Assembly (NCBI GenBank): GCA_016196035.1
Contig: JACPYM010000064.1
Location: 124,001 to 188,000, forward strand
DNA length: 64,000 nt
Origin: Acidobacteriota bacterium
GTDB taxonomy: Bacteria > Acidobacteriota > Blastocatellia > RBC074
Reading direction: 5' to 3'
The notes below the pieces were generated by a model, which had not been told where the DNA came from, ran no database searches, and saw only the letters and a program-made list of their open reading frames with translations. The position numbers were made by a program, and so were the translations under genes. Shown here one piece after another: positions 26,244 through 36,700 of the stretch. The stretch's first letter is position 1, and each line of letters begins with the position of its first letter.

Positions 26244-26361
26244 GCGGGTGGTGCGTGCGGGTGAACGTCTACAGGTGCGGCGCATTGTAGAGAGGCGTTT
26301 ACAACAGTGTCAAACAGCAACTCGGTCAGCACTGGACTGGCGCGGAGTACGCTCTGGCAAA

Positions 26362-28665
26362 TTACTTATCCCCGCTCAACAGCACCACATCATTCACCGT
26401 CGTGCCGCGCTCGTAGACCAGCGACTTGCCATCGGGCGACCAGGCGAAGCGGAAGATCACATCTTCTTTGAAATCGGTCAGCGCGTGCGGCGCGCTGCCG
26501 TCCAGGGGTTGCAGCCACAGATTGCCGCCGCCGTTGTTCATGACGCCATACGTCAAGGCGCGGCTGTCGGGCGTCCATTGCAACAGCTTCCAGAGCGGCG
26601 CAGGCATGTGCGGGAAAAACTTCGCTACCGCGCGGCCTTCGCGCAAGCGGTCAACGGGGAGCACGGCGACTTGCTGGCGTTTGGTTTGCGGGTCGAGCAA
26701 ATAACAGGCGAGCCATTTGCCATCGGGCGAAAAGAGCGGATTCGTGGCCGCGTCGTCAAACAGCCGCTCCGGTGTGCCACCAGCGATGGCGACCTTCCAC
26801 AGTACTGTCTGTTCGCCTTCCTCCATTGTGTAAACCACCCATTGACCATCGGGCGTAAGCGCGGGATCCGATTCGCCCGGCCCGTCCGTGATTTGTTGGG
26901 CGCGGCTGCCATCCGCCTCCATGCGCCAGAGGTGCGGGCGGCCTTCACGATAGGCGACATAAACGATGGTTTGGCCGACGGCGCTGGCCGTGGGCAAAAT
27001 TTCGACGCGGCTGTCGCGCGTGAGTTGTTGCGGCGGTGTGCCATCGGCGCGGCGCGCCCAAATGTCCGTATTGCCCCCGCCATTGGCGGCATAAACAATG
27101 CGGTCGCCGGGCGGCCAGATCAGGCCGAAGGCCTCGCTGTAAAAATCGCCCAACCCCTTTGTGAGCGCGCGGGCCTCGTCGGGCGCGCCGAGGGGCATCA
27201 CCCAGAGCCGCGAAATGCGGGTGGATTGAATCGTCGCCAACGCGCGCGCATCCGCTGAAAGACTGACGCCCAAATAACGATTCAGGTCGTTGATGAGCAA
27301 GTGCGCCGCGCCGGGCGGCCAAGCAAAGAGCCAGATTTCATCGCTGTAGGCATTGGAGTCTTCGTGCCAGGCGTTGGCGACGACGCCGCTGTTGCCAGGC
27401 AGCCAGGCAAGCTGCCCAATCCAGGGCCAGGGGCGCGCGGCCAGCAGTTGCGTCGTGCCGTCGGCCACGCGCACGGCGAGCAGTTTGCGATTCGGCCCGG
27501 CGACGCGGCGCTGCGCCGTGACACAGGCAATCCATTCGCCATCGGGCGACCAGGCCGGGCCTTCGATGGTCAGATATTCCGGCGCATTGAAAATCATCAA
27601 GGGCCGCGCCTGTGTGCCGTCGCTGTTGGCAAGCAGCAGCGCGCTGGTGTGCCGCGCCGGATCGTTGCGCACGAAACAGATTTGTTTGCCAGCGGGTGAA
27701 AAACTGACCGGGCTGTCTATATCTTCAACCAGCAGACGCGGCGTCCCGCCCAGCGTTGGAATCTGATAGAGCTTGCCGATGAGGCTGCCCTTTTCAAAGG
27801 TCACGAAATAAAGCTGCGTGCCGTCGGGCGCAAAGGTCACGCCGCGATACGTGACTTCAGCGGCAGGCTGTATCTGCACGCTGTTGGCAGCGTTGGTTTG
27901 TTTGAACCACAAGCCGCGTTGCGCGCCCTCGCGTTGTACATACGCCAAATACTTTCCATCGGGCGAGAGCGCCAAATGCGTCACGGAACTGTTGGTCGTG
28001 AGTTTGGTGGGCCGCATCTTTTGGAACGCTGCGGCAAAGCGCGCGCTCGGCGCGGGGCGCGTGTACCACCAATACGCGGCATAGCTGAGCAAGCCCAACG
28101 CCAGCAAGCCCAACGGCAACGCGCGGGAGCGGGGCCGCTGTTTTGCCAACACAACCGTCTCGCGGGGCGCGGCCACCGGCTCAACACGTGCTGTCGGTTC
28201 GGCGTCCTGCCAATCCAGCCAGTCCGTCTCCGCTCCGTTGCTACTATTCAATACGGGCGGTTCAGTGCGCGACTCGGTGTCGGTTTCTTCGACAAAAATT
28301 CCTGTTCCCGCTGTTTGCGGGATGGGCCATTCAGCGCGCACTTCGCGCACGGGCGCGACAAAACGGTAGCCACGCTTGGGGACGGTTTCGATCAAGGATT
28401 GGCCGTTGGCGTCAGCGCCGAGCGCCTTGCGCAATTGCGAAATGTAATGAGTGAGATTGCCCTCTTCGACAAAACTATCCGGCCAGAGGGTGCGGATGAG
28501 TTCGTCTTTTTCCAGCAGCCGACCGTGGTTTTCGACCAGCAGCAAGAGCGCGTCAAACAGCTTGGGCGAGAGAGGTACGACCGCTCCACGATGGGTCAGC
28601 CGTTGCTCGGCGACTTCCAGACGGAACGCTCCGAATTCGTATAAGTGATTGAATTGTCTGCGCAT
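26362..28665 (-). CDS. CadC-like winged-helix protein with TM helix and PD40 beta-propeller
   Basis: 767 aa. Residues about 8-110 form an OmpR/CadC-type winged helix (VVPLSPKLFDALLLLVENHGR, LIRTLWPDSFVEEGNLTHYISQLRKALG, IETVPKRGYRFVAPV). A single membrane helix follows (LPLGLLALGLLSYAAYWW, about 180-200). The remainder is a TolB/PD40-type propeller with repeats such as LALSPDGKYLAYV, VSFSPAGKQICFV, PAWSPDGEWIACV and FAWSPDGKSLVYE. The architecture suggests a membrane-bound transcription factor whose external propeller senses something; this is a common, largely uncharacterised class in Acidobacteriota. No ribosome binding site is obvious. Confidence 0.9.
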   Translation of the reverse strand: MRRQFNHLYEFGAFRLEVAEQRLTHRGAVVPLSPKLFDALLLLVENHGRLLEKDELIRTLWPDSFVEEGNLTHYISQLRKALGADANGQSLIETVPKRGYRFVAPVREVRAEWPIPQTAGTGIFVEETDTESRTEPPVLNSSNGAETDWLDWQDAEPTARVEPVAAPRETVVLAKQRPRSRALPLGLLALGLLSYAAYWWYTRPAPSARFAAAFQKMRPTKLTTNSSVTHLALSPDGKYLAYVQREGAQRGLWFKQTNAANSVQIQPAAEVTYRGVTFAPDGTQLYFVTFEKGSLIGKLYQIPTLGGTPRLLVEDIDSPVSFSPAGKQICFVRNDPARHTSALLLANSDGTQARPLMIFNAPEYLTIEGPAWSPDGEWIACVTAQRRVAGPNRKLLAVRVADGTTQLLAARPWPWIGQLAWLPGNSGVVANAWHEDSNAYSDEIWLFAWPPGAAHLLINDLNRYLGVSLSADARALATIQSTRISRLWVMPLGAPDEARALTKGLGDFYSEAFGLIWPPGDRIVYAANGGGNTDIWARRADGTPPQQLTRDSRVEILPTASAVGQTIVYVAYREGRPHLWRMEADGSRAQQITDGPGESDPALTPDGQWVVYTMEEGEQTVLWKVAIAGGTPERLFDDAATNPLFSPDGKWLACYLLDPQTKRQQVAVLPVDRLREGRAVAKFFPHMPAPLWKLLQWTPDSRALTYGVMNNGGGNLWLQPLDGSAPHALTDFKEDVIFRFAWSPDGKSLVYERGTTVNDVVLLSGDK

Positions 28666-29000
28666 GACGGTGCTATAGATTTTTTCCAGCTTTTTTTCAG
28701 GATTTCTTCGGGACTTCTTCAGCCCGAATTCCTAGAGTGCCCAGCGCAGCATATCAATCCATTGCTTTAGAGATGGTCGAAGGTCAAATCAAATCAGGTT
28801 GCGGCGCATTCTAGTCGCAACCGCCATCACGGAGCAATGCGAAAGCTGCGGGGCCTTGCTGGGCATCACGGTGCGCCTGCGACCGCGCAGGCGCACCCAT
28901 CACCTTTCACGAAACTGGCCTTTCGGATCGCAGGACGGATAAAACCGCGGAAGGTCAGCCCTGGGAGTGGAAACCAACTCTTCCGCTCCCATTTTATTTC
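28666..29000. other. Intergenic region between divergent genes
   Basis: It separates the PD40 protein and the TPR/DUF1579-like gene. Near the PD40 start there is an AT-rich T-run stretch (28678-28705) that may belong to its promoter. No ORF with codable features or RNA gene is visible. The region ends at the palindromic element at 29001-29133. Confidence 0.5.
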
Positions 29001-29133
29001 CAGGACTTACGCGAAGATTAGCCACAGAGGCACAGAGACACGGAGGAAGACGGAGAACGGTGCCAACACGGTGAAAAAGCTCTGTGTCTCCGTGCCTCTG
29101 TGGCTAAATTGTTCGTGTCTTGCGTAAGTCCTG
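29001..29133. mobile_element. MITE-like palindromic element with CAGGACTTACGC ends
   Basis: The element begins CAGGACTTACGC and ends GCGTAAGTCCTG. Inside, TTAGCCACAGAGGCACAGAG (from 29018) pairs with its complement at 29081-29107 with two mismatches. A 4-bp direct repeat, TTTC, flanks it on both sides (28997-29000 and 29134-29137), as expected of a target duplication. It has no coding capacity. Sequences of this kind are scattered in many environmental genomes; that statement is from memory. Confidence 0.75.
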
Positions 29134-29160
29134 TTTCTACTCCCTGAAAGTGAGGAATGC

Positions 29161-30111
29161 ATGAAACTCTTGATCCACACCCTGTGGCCGACGATGCTGC
29201 TGACAAGCCTGCTGGCTATGTTGCTGGCCGTATCTAGCCTGGCGCAATCAACTCCCAGCGTGTCCAGCGCAATGGTCGCCAGCGCCGACGAGTTCTATCA
29301 AAAACAGGACTGGGCCAACGCTGTCAAAGCCTATCAAACCGTCACCGCCGAATATCCCAACAACGGCCAAGCCTGGTACCGGCTGGGCATCGCGCATCAT
29401 GCGCTGGGCCAATATCAGCAAGCCGTCGAGGCCATGCTCAAGGCCGAAGCCATCGGCCACAATCCGGTGGTGATGTTTAACCTGGCCTGCGCCTACGCCC
29501 GGCTCAACAACAAAGACAAGGCGTTTGAATGGCTGAGCCAAGCCATGCAACGCGGCTTCCGGCAAGCGCAGACGTTGGAGAACGATGATGACCTGGCGAG
29601 CTTGCGGGCCGATGCGCGCTACAAACCGCTGGTCGAGAGCGTGCGCGCCAACGCCGAACCCTGCACCAAAATTCCCGAAGCGCGCCAATTCGATTTCTGG
29701 CTGGGCGAATGGGATGTCAAAAACACCGCCGGGCAGATGGCTGGGCAAAGCAGCATTCAATTGATCCTGGGCAAATGCGTCATCCTGGAACACTGGACGG
29801 GCACGGGCGGCGTCAGCGGCAAGAGCTTCAACGTCTTCGACACCACCGACCACAAATGGCATCAGACTTGGGTGGACGATCAGGGCACGTTTACCGAATA
29901 CAAAAACGGTGAGTACAAGGATGGCAAGCTGGTCTATGTGGCCGAGCAAATGCAGAAGGGACAGAAAACCTTGCAGCGCATGACCTTCTTCAATCTGGAC
30001 GCGAATCGCGTGCGGCAATTCGGCGAAACCTCCAATGACGGCGGGCAGACGTGGCAGGTCAGCTACGATTTAATTTACCACCGCAAAAACCCGGCCAAAG
30101 GCGGGCAGTGA
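29161..30111 (+). CDS. Exported TPR protein with DUF1579-like C-terminal domain
   Basis: 316 aa. After a signal peptide (LLTSLLAMLLAVSSLAQS) come two to three TPR units (ADEFYQKQDWANAVKAYQTV; WYRLGIAHHALGQYQQAVEAML; VMFNLACAYARLNNKDKAFEWL). From about residue 170 the protein has the block CTKIPEARQFDFWLGEWDVKN and continues with strand-rich sequence (VILEHWTGTGGVSGKSFNVFD), typical of DUF1579-like calycin folds. The combination suggests a periplasmic or secreted protein binding a small ligand or partner. GAGG lies before the ATG. The DUF6265 gene follows 13 bp downstream. Confidence 0.8.
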   Translation: MKLLIHTLWPTMLLTSLLAMLLAVSSLAQSTPSVSSAMVASADEFYQKQDWANAVKAYQTVTAEYPNNGQAWYRLGIAHHALGQYQQAVEAMLKAEAIGHNPVVMFNLACAYARLNNKDKAFEWLSQAMQRGFRQAQTLENDDDLASLRADARYKPLVESVRANAEPCTKIPEARQFDFWLGEWDVKNTAGQMAGQSSIQLILGKCVILEHWTGTGGVSGKSFNVFDTTDHKWHQTWVDDQGTFTEYKNGEYKDGKLVYVAEQMQKGQKTLQRMTFFNLDANRVRQFGETSNDGGQTWQVSYDLIYHRKNPAKGGQ

Positions 30112-30124
30112 GCGAGGCCACCCC

Positions 30125-30658
30125 ATGACGCTAAAAAACAAATTCGCACTCAGGTTGCTCGTACTTGGCGGTCTACTCATAGCCACGACGCACGACAGCC
30201 AGGCCCTGCGACTTTATCAATTGAACGAAGGAGAAAGCAGCGTCCTCAGCGTGAATGCGCTGGCGTGGCTCGCCGGAGCCTGGGAGAGCCAGTCAGCGCA
30301 AGGCGTGCGAGAAATGCAATGGAGCAATCCCAGCGGCGGTATGCTGCTGGGGTTTGGGCGCAGCGTCGTCAATGGCAACGTCGCTGAGTTTGAATTCTTG
30401 CGCATACACCAAACTGCCGAGGCCGTCTGGCTCACCATTCAAGCTGGCCGCCAACCCGCCCTCAACTTGCGCCTGACCGCAGCGCAGGAAGCCTCAGCCA
30501 CGTTTACGGCTGCTTTAACAAGCCCGCGGCATGCCTTCCCCCAACGCCTCATCTATCACCTGGAACCAGACGCAACCTTAACGGTGCGGCTGGAAGGCCT
30601 GCGCGCGGGCAACCCTCATTGCCAGCAATTCACGTTCAACCGCGTCAAACCTGAATAG
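30125..30658 (+). CDS. DUF6265 family exported protein
   Basis: 177 aa with an N-terminal signal segment (LRLLVLGGLLIATTHDSQA). The domain LNALAWLAGAWESQ... MQWSNPSGGMLLGFGRSVVNG... FEFLRIHQ matches the DUF6265 pattern, in which a short WLxGxW motif precedes a calycin-like barrel. Function is unknown. It is 13 bp after the TPR/DUF1579-like gene and both carry related lipocalin-like folds, so they probably form one transcription unit. Two hairpins follow the stop. Confidence 0.8.
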   Translation: MTLKNKFALRLLVLGGLLIATTHDSQALRLYQLNEGESSVLSVNALAWLAGAWESQSAQGVREMQWSNPSGGMLLGFGRSVVNGNVAEFEFLRIHQTAEAVWLTIQAGRQPALNLRLTAAQEASATFTAALTSPRHAFPQRLIYHLEPDATLTVRLEGLRAGNPHCQQFTFNRVKPE

Positions 30659-30680
30659 GCGGCAACTACGAAACCAGAAC

Positions 30681-30709
30681 GTAACTGCGCAGCCTGGGAG
30701 CGCAGTTAC
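30681..30709. terminator. Hairpin after the DUF6265 gene
   Basis: GTAACTGCGC (30681-30690) and GCGCAGTTAC (30700-30709) form a perfect 10-bp stem with a 9-nt loop, about 20 bp after the stop codon. There is no T-run on the plus strand, so it may be a weak or factor-assisted terminator, and it works for neither strand alone. Confidence 0.5.
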
Positions 30710-30718
30710 ACCAAAACA

Positions 30719-30754
30719 ACAGAGGCCCACGCTTGGCGTTGCGTGAGCCTCTGT
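30719..30754. terminator. Bidirectional terminator-like hairpin between convergent genes
   Basis: ACAGAGGC-C-CACGC (30719-30732) pairs with GCGTG-A-GCCTCTGT (30741-30754). Reading the minus strand, the stem lies 5 bp after the stop of the giant protein gene and is followed by TTGTTTTGG, giving it terminator character. Confidence 0.6.
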
Positions 30755-30759
30755 GATGT

Positions 30760-33700
30760 CTACTGCTTAATGCCGGGCACGGGCACGTCGCCGGACTGGC
30801 CGTGAACCTGGATGATAAACGCATTATCCGAGCTACGGTTGATGAACCAGGTTCCGACCAGGGGTCGCCAGACGGCGATGTCGGCTTTGCCGTCGCCATC
30901 GAAATCGCCCGGCACCGGTACATCATTGTAAGGCGCGTAATTGGCGCCCCAGTATTTCAGAATCGGCTGACCATCCGACGATTTGCGGATGTACCAGATC
31001 GAATCCTGCCCACGCCAGATGGCCACGTCGGTCTTGCCATCGCCGTCGTAATCAGCTTGCACGGGCACATCATTGTAAGGCGCGTAACCAGCGCCCCATT
31101 GAATGGTGCGTGTACCGCCGCTGCTGAGCTTGATGAGCCAATTGCCGGTTGACGGACGCCAGACGGCAAAATCACACTTGCCATCGCCATCGTAATCGCC
31201 CGGCACGGCTATGTCGCCATTTTGGCCCCAAACCTCAATCAGGTTGCCGCCGTTCGAACTCTTCTGCACATACCACGTCCCGCTGGTGGGCCGCCAGACC
31301 GCGAGGTCTGTTTTGCCGTCGCCATCGAAATCGCCCGGCGTCGGCACATCGTAGTAAGGCGCATAATTCGCCCCCCAATACTTCAGAATCGGCTGGCCAT
31401 CCGACGATTTGCGGATGTACCAGATCGAATCCTGCCCGCGCCAAATGGCTTGATCGGTCTTGCCGTCGCCGTCGTAATCGCCCGGCACGATGACATCGTT
31501 GTAAGGCGCATAACCCGCGCCCCACGACATCGTCTGGGTCGCGTTGTTGCTGCTATTGATGCTCACCCAATTGCCCACCGAACCGCGCCAGACACTCAAG
31601 TCCGTCTTGCCGTCGCCATCGAAATCGGCCAGCGCGCGCGGCACACCGGTTTGCGTGATCGTGAAGGACTGGCCCGCCACCACCAACGTGCCGACACGCA
31701 CGCCCGTGGCCGCATCCGGCGCAACTGTATAGGCGACGCTGCCATTGCCCGTTCCGCTGGCGCCGCTGTTGATCGTGATCCACGGATCGCTGCTCGTCGC
31801 GCTCCAACCGCAGCCGCTGTTGGCGGTCACCGCCACCGTGCCCGTCCCGCCGCTGGCCGCGAAGCTCTGTCCACCGGGTGTAATCCCAAAGGTGCAGCCC
31901 AACGTCACGCTCAACGTGTAAGCACGCGCGCCGTTGCATTGGTTGGCGTCTTTCGCAAAGACCGTGAAGCTGTAGCTGCCGATTTGCGTCGGCGTACCGG
32001 AAAGAACGCCAGCCGCGCTCAGCGACAAGCCCGCAGGCAACGAACCGCTCAGCGCAAAGGTATACGGCGCGAGTCCGCCCGTTGCCGTAAAGCTCTGGGT
32101 ATACGCCGAACCTGAAACGCCCGCGACCACCGTTTGCGGATCAACCGTGATGGGCGGGCAACTGTTGATCACCAGCGTGTAACTGCGGCTGCCGGTGCAC
32201 AGATTCGCATCGGTCGCCGTGACCGTAATCGGGAAGCTGCCGCTTTGCGTGGGCGTGCCGCTCAGCAAGCCCGCGCTGGTCAAGCTCAACCCCGCCGGCA
32301 ACGTGCCGCTGGTGATGGAGAAGGAATAGGTTCCTGCTGGTGTCGTGGCGAAATTCTGCGGCTGGTAAAGCACGCCGACCGTGCCTGTGGGCAACGTCGT
32401 GGGCGAGAGCACCAGCACCGGGCAGGTAATCACCACGCTGTAAGGCTGGCTGCCCGGACAGGTATCCGGGTCAGTCGCCGTGATCGTGAAGTTATACGTG
32501 CCCAGCGTCGTCGGTGTGCCCGACAGCACGCCGGTGCCGCCATTCAGCGTTAGGCCCGGCGGCAACGTCCCTTGCGAGACGGTGAAGGCATACGCCGCCG
32601 CTGGCGTCGCCGAAATCGTTTGGTTGTAGGCCACGCCGACTTTGCCGCCCGGCAGCGTCGTGGGCGAAATCGTGACCGTCCGGCAATTGATGATGATCGT
32701 GTATTGCTTGCTGCCGGGGCAGCCCGCCAGATCATTCGCCCCGGTGGCCGTGATCGTGAACGTAAACGTTCCGACCAGCGTCGGCGTGCCGCTGATCACG
32801 CCCGTTGCGGCATTGATCGTCACCCCCGGCGGCAAGGTGCCGGTGGTCACCGCGTAGTTATAGGTTCCCGCCGGACTGGCCGTGACGGTTTGGCTGTAGC
32901 CCAAACCTATCGTGCCGGTCAGCAAATTCGCGGGCGCAAGCGTGACCACCGGGCAGTTGATGACGATGGTGTAGGCCTTCGTCGCCGGGCAGTTGTCGTA
33001 ATACTTGGCCGTGATCGTGAAGTTGAACGTCCCGACAAAGTTGGGCGTGCCGCTGATGAGGCCCGAAGTCGCATTGAGCGACAAGCCGTTTGGCAGCGCG
33101 CCCGCCGTCACCGTGTAATTCCAAACGCCTGCGGGCGAAGCCGTCACCGTTTGGCTATACGCCGTGCCATAAGTGCCATTCGGCAAGCTAGCCGGGGCAA
33201 TCGTGATGGTCGGGCACGAGATGACCAGCGTGTACGTAGCGCTCACGCCCGTGCAGCCATTGCCATCGGTCACCTTGACCGTGATAGGGAAGGTGCCCGC
33301 TTGCGTCGGTGTGCCGGAAAGCTGTCCGTTCAAGGCCAACACCAGGCCCGGCGGCAAGGCACCGGAGTTGAGCGTGAAGTTCGCCGCATTGCCCAGCGCG
33401 CCCGCTTGCGTGAAGGTTTGGCTAAACGGCACGCCCACTGTGCCCGTGGCGACCGCCGGGGCCGTGACCGTGATCGTCTGGCAAACAATGACCAGCGTGT
33501 AAGTCGCGCTGATGCCCATACAGCCATTCACATCGGTGACTTTGACTGTGATGGGGAAGCTGCCCGATTGCGTCGGCGTGCCCGATAGCAAGCCGCTCGA
33601 AGACAGCGTCATGCCGGTCGGCAACACGCCCGTGTTAAGCGCAAACGTGATGGCCCCCAGGCCGCCCGTTTGCGCGAAGCTCTGGCTAAACGGCGTGCCC

Positions 33701-36700
33701 ACCGTGCCCGTCGCGACGGCGGGCGGCGTCACCGTGATGGTTTGGCAACTGATGACCAGCGTATAAGTCGCGCTGAGTCCCATACAGCCATTCGCATCGG
33801 TCGCTTTGACCTGAATCGGGAAGCTGCCCAGTTGCGCGGGCGTGCCCGAAATCAGCCCGGCAGTCGAGAGCGCCAGCCCGGTCGGCAGCACACCCGAATC
33901 GAGCGTGAACGTGACCGCGCCCACACCGCCCGTTTGCGTGAAGCTCTGGCTAAACGCCGCGCCAATCGTGCCTGTCGCAACGGCAGGCGGCGTCACTGTG
34001 ATCGTTTGGCAACCGATGACCAGCGTGTATGAGGTGCTGATCCCAAAGCAGCCGTTGGCATCGGTCGCTTTGACCGTGATGTTGAAGCTGCCCGTTTGCG
34101 TCGGCGTGCCCGCCAGGGTGCCGTTCGCCGCCAGTGTCACGCCCGTCGGCAACGTGCCCGTGTTGAGCGTGAAGGTCACCGCGCCCAGTCCGGCAGTTTG
34201 CGTGAAGCTTTGATTGAAAGGCGCATTCACCGTTCCCGTCGTGACGGCGGGCGGCGTCACCGTGATCGTTTGGCAGCCAATGACCAGCGCATAAGTCGGA
34301 CTCACGCCCATACAACCGTTGGCGTCGGTGTATTTGACCGTCAGCGGGAAACTGCCCGATTGCGTCGGCGTGCCCGCCAAGGTGCCACTCGTCGAAAGTG
34401 TCAATCCCGTGGGCAAGGTGCCCGAATTGAGCGTGAAGTTGCCCGCGCCAATGCCGCCTTGTTGCGTGAAGCTTTGATTAAACGCGGCGCTGACCGTGCC
34501 CGTCGTCACGACAGGCGGCGTGACCGCGATGTTCTGGCAAGCGATGACCAGCGGATACGTCGGGCTGACGCCCATACAGCCGTTGGCATCGGTCACCTTC
34601 ACCGTAATTGGGAAATTGCCCGATTGCAGGGGCGTGCCGGAGATTACACCGTTCGTGCCAAGCGTAAGGCCGGTCGGCAGCGTGCCCGTATTCAGCGTAT
34701 AAGTAACCGCGCCCACGCCGCCGCTTTGCGAGAAGTTCTGGCTAAAGGCCGCGCTCACTGTACCCGTGCTGGCCCCAGGCAGGGCAACCGTGATCGTTTG
34801 GCAATTGATCACCAGGTTGTAAGTGACGCTAATGCCAAAACAGCCGTTGCTATCGGTCGCCCGCACCGTAATCGGGAAGGTACCCGTCACGGTCGGCGTG
34901 CCCGAAAGAACGCCGTCCGCTGTCAGTATCAACCCGGCGGGCAAGACGCCTGAATTCACGGTGAAACTGACCGCGCCCACGCCGCCGGTTTGCGTGAAGC
35001 TCTGGCTAAACGGCGTGCTGACCATCCCGCTGCTCACGCCTGGCAGGTTGACCGTGATGGGCGGACAGTTGACCGTCAGCGCAAAGGTTTTGACGCTGGT
35101 CGCGCCGCAATTGTCGGTCGCCGTGACCGTCACAGTAAACGTGCCCATCGGCCCGGCATTGGTAACCGTGATGACGCCGGTCGCCGTGTTCACACTGAAC
35201 CCGCCGGTAAAGCCCGGCGCGCTGGCGACGATGCCGGTGATGAAGCCGTTGTCGGTCGGCGCGGCGCTCGGCGTGATGGTCGTGCCCGCACCCGCATTCA
35301 CATTGGAAGCCGAATAATTGCCCTGCACCGGCGCAGGGTTCGCCAACACGTTGACGATCAGATTGGCCGTGGTCGTCAGACCGCCGCCATCCGTCACTTT
35401 AAGCATGACGGTGTGATTGCCGAGCGCCGCCGTGCAATCCACCGCAACCGTCGCGGTGATCGCGCCCGCGACATTGACGAAGTTCGACACCAGAACGCCC
35501 GGCGGCGCCACTGACTCCATCGTCACAATCAAACTGCCTGCGGGCGTATTGAGATCGCCCACCGTCGCAACCGCTACGCCCGGAGACGTGATGCCCTGCG
35601 TCAAGTTCAGGGTGGCAGCAGGCGTAATCGTCGGCGGCGTATTGACGATCAGTTGGAACATCGCCGTGCTGGTCAAACCGCAATTATCTGTCGCGGTCAC
35701 CGTGACGGTATATGTCCCGGACGGCCCGGCGTTGCTGACGTTGACGACGCCCGTCGTCGTGTTGACGCTGAAGGTGCCAGTGAAGCCTGGCGCGGCGGCG
35801 GCGATGCTGGCGATAAAGCCGTTGTCAGTCGGCGCGGCGCTGGGCGTCACCGCCGCGCTCGTGCCCGGGTTGATCGGGCCTGTGGCCGGATAGACACCCA
35901 AGACCGGCGCGGTGTTCGCGGCAACGTTGACCGTCATATTGACGGTCGCCATATTACCGGCGTTGTCGGTGGCTTTGAGGCCGACCAAATTCGGCCCGAG
36001 CGCCGCCGTGCAACTGGCCGCGACATCGGCGTTGATCGTGCCCGTAGGCGTGTGCGTGATGTTAGTGACGCTGATGCCCGGCGGCAACGAAGTCACGATC
36101 ACGTTCACGCTCGAAACCGGCGCCAGCACATCGGTCGCGGTGGCGATGGTGGAATTGGTGGCGGGCGAACCTTGCGTGCGCCCCACGGCCACGGGACTCA
36201 GGATCAAGCCATTGCCGACCGGCGTCGTATCGGTCGAACTATTATTCGCCGGCACCGGATCGGTGCCACTGCTCTCGCTGATGGAGGCGGTGTTGGTGAT
36301 TTGCACGACGCCGAGGGGCAGTATGGCCGCCACATCCACGGCGAATTTATGCAGCCCTGAACCGCCGCCCGCGACGTTGCCGATATTGATCGTACACATC
36401 GTCCCCACAGGCGAGCCATCGGCGCATGACCACACCGAAGGCAAACTGGCCGTCGCGTTGAACGTCGTATTCGCGGGAACGAATTCAGTCAGCACAACAC
36501 CGGCCGCATTCCGGCGGCCCACATTGCTGTAGCCCAAGTCATAAACAACCGTCCCGCCCGCCATCGAGCTGATGCCGTGATCGGATTTGGCGACCGCCAT
36601 ATCCGGAAAGGCAATGATGGGGACGCTGTCAACGTTGGACATCGCCGAGGCAATGATGCTGTCGGAGTAGGTGAACTGATTGGTCACCTGCGTCACACCG

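Noticed and set aside
33000-35100. Evenly spaced DNA repeats of about 264 bp, at first reminiscent of a long tandem array.
   Set aside because: They are the coding sequence of the putative-Ig protein domains and stay in frame throughout.
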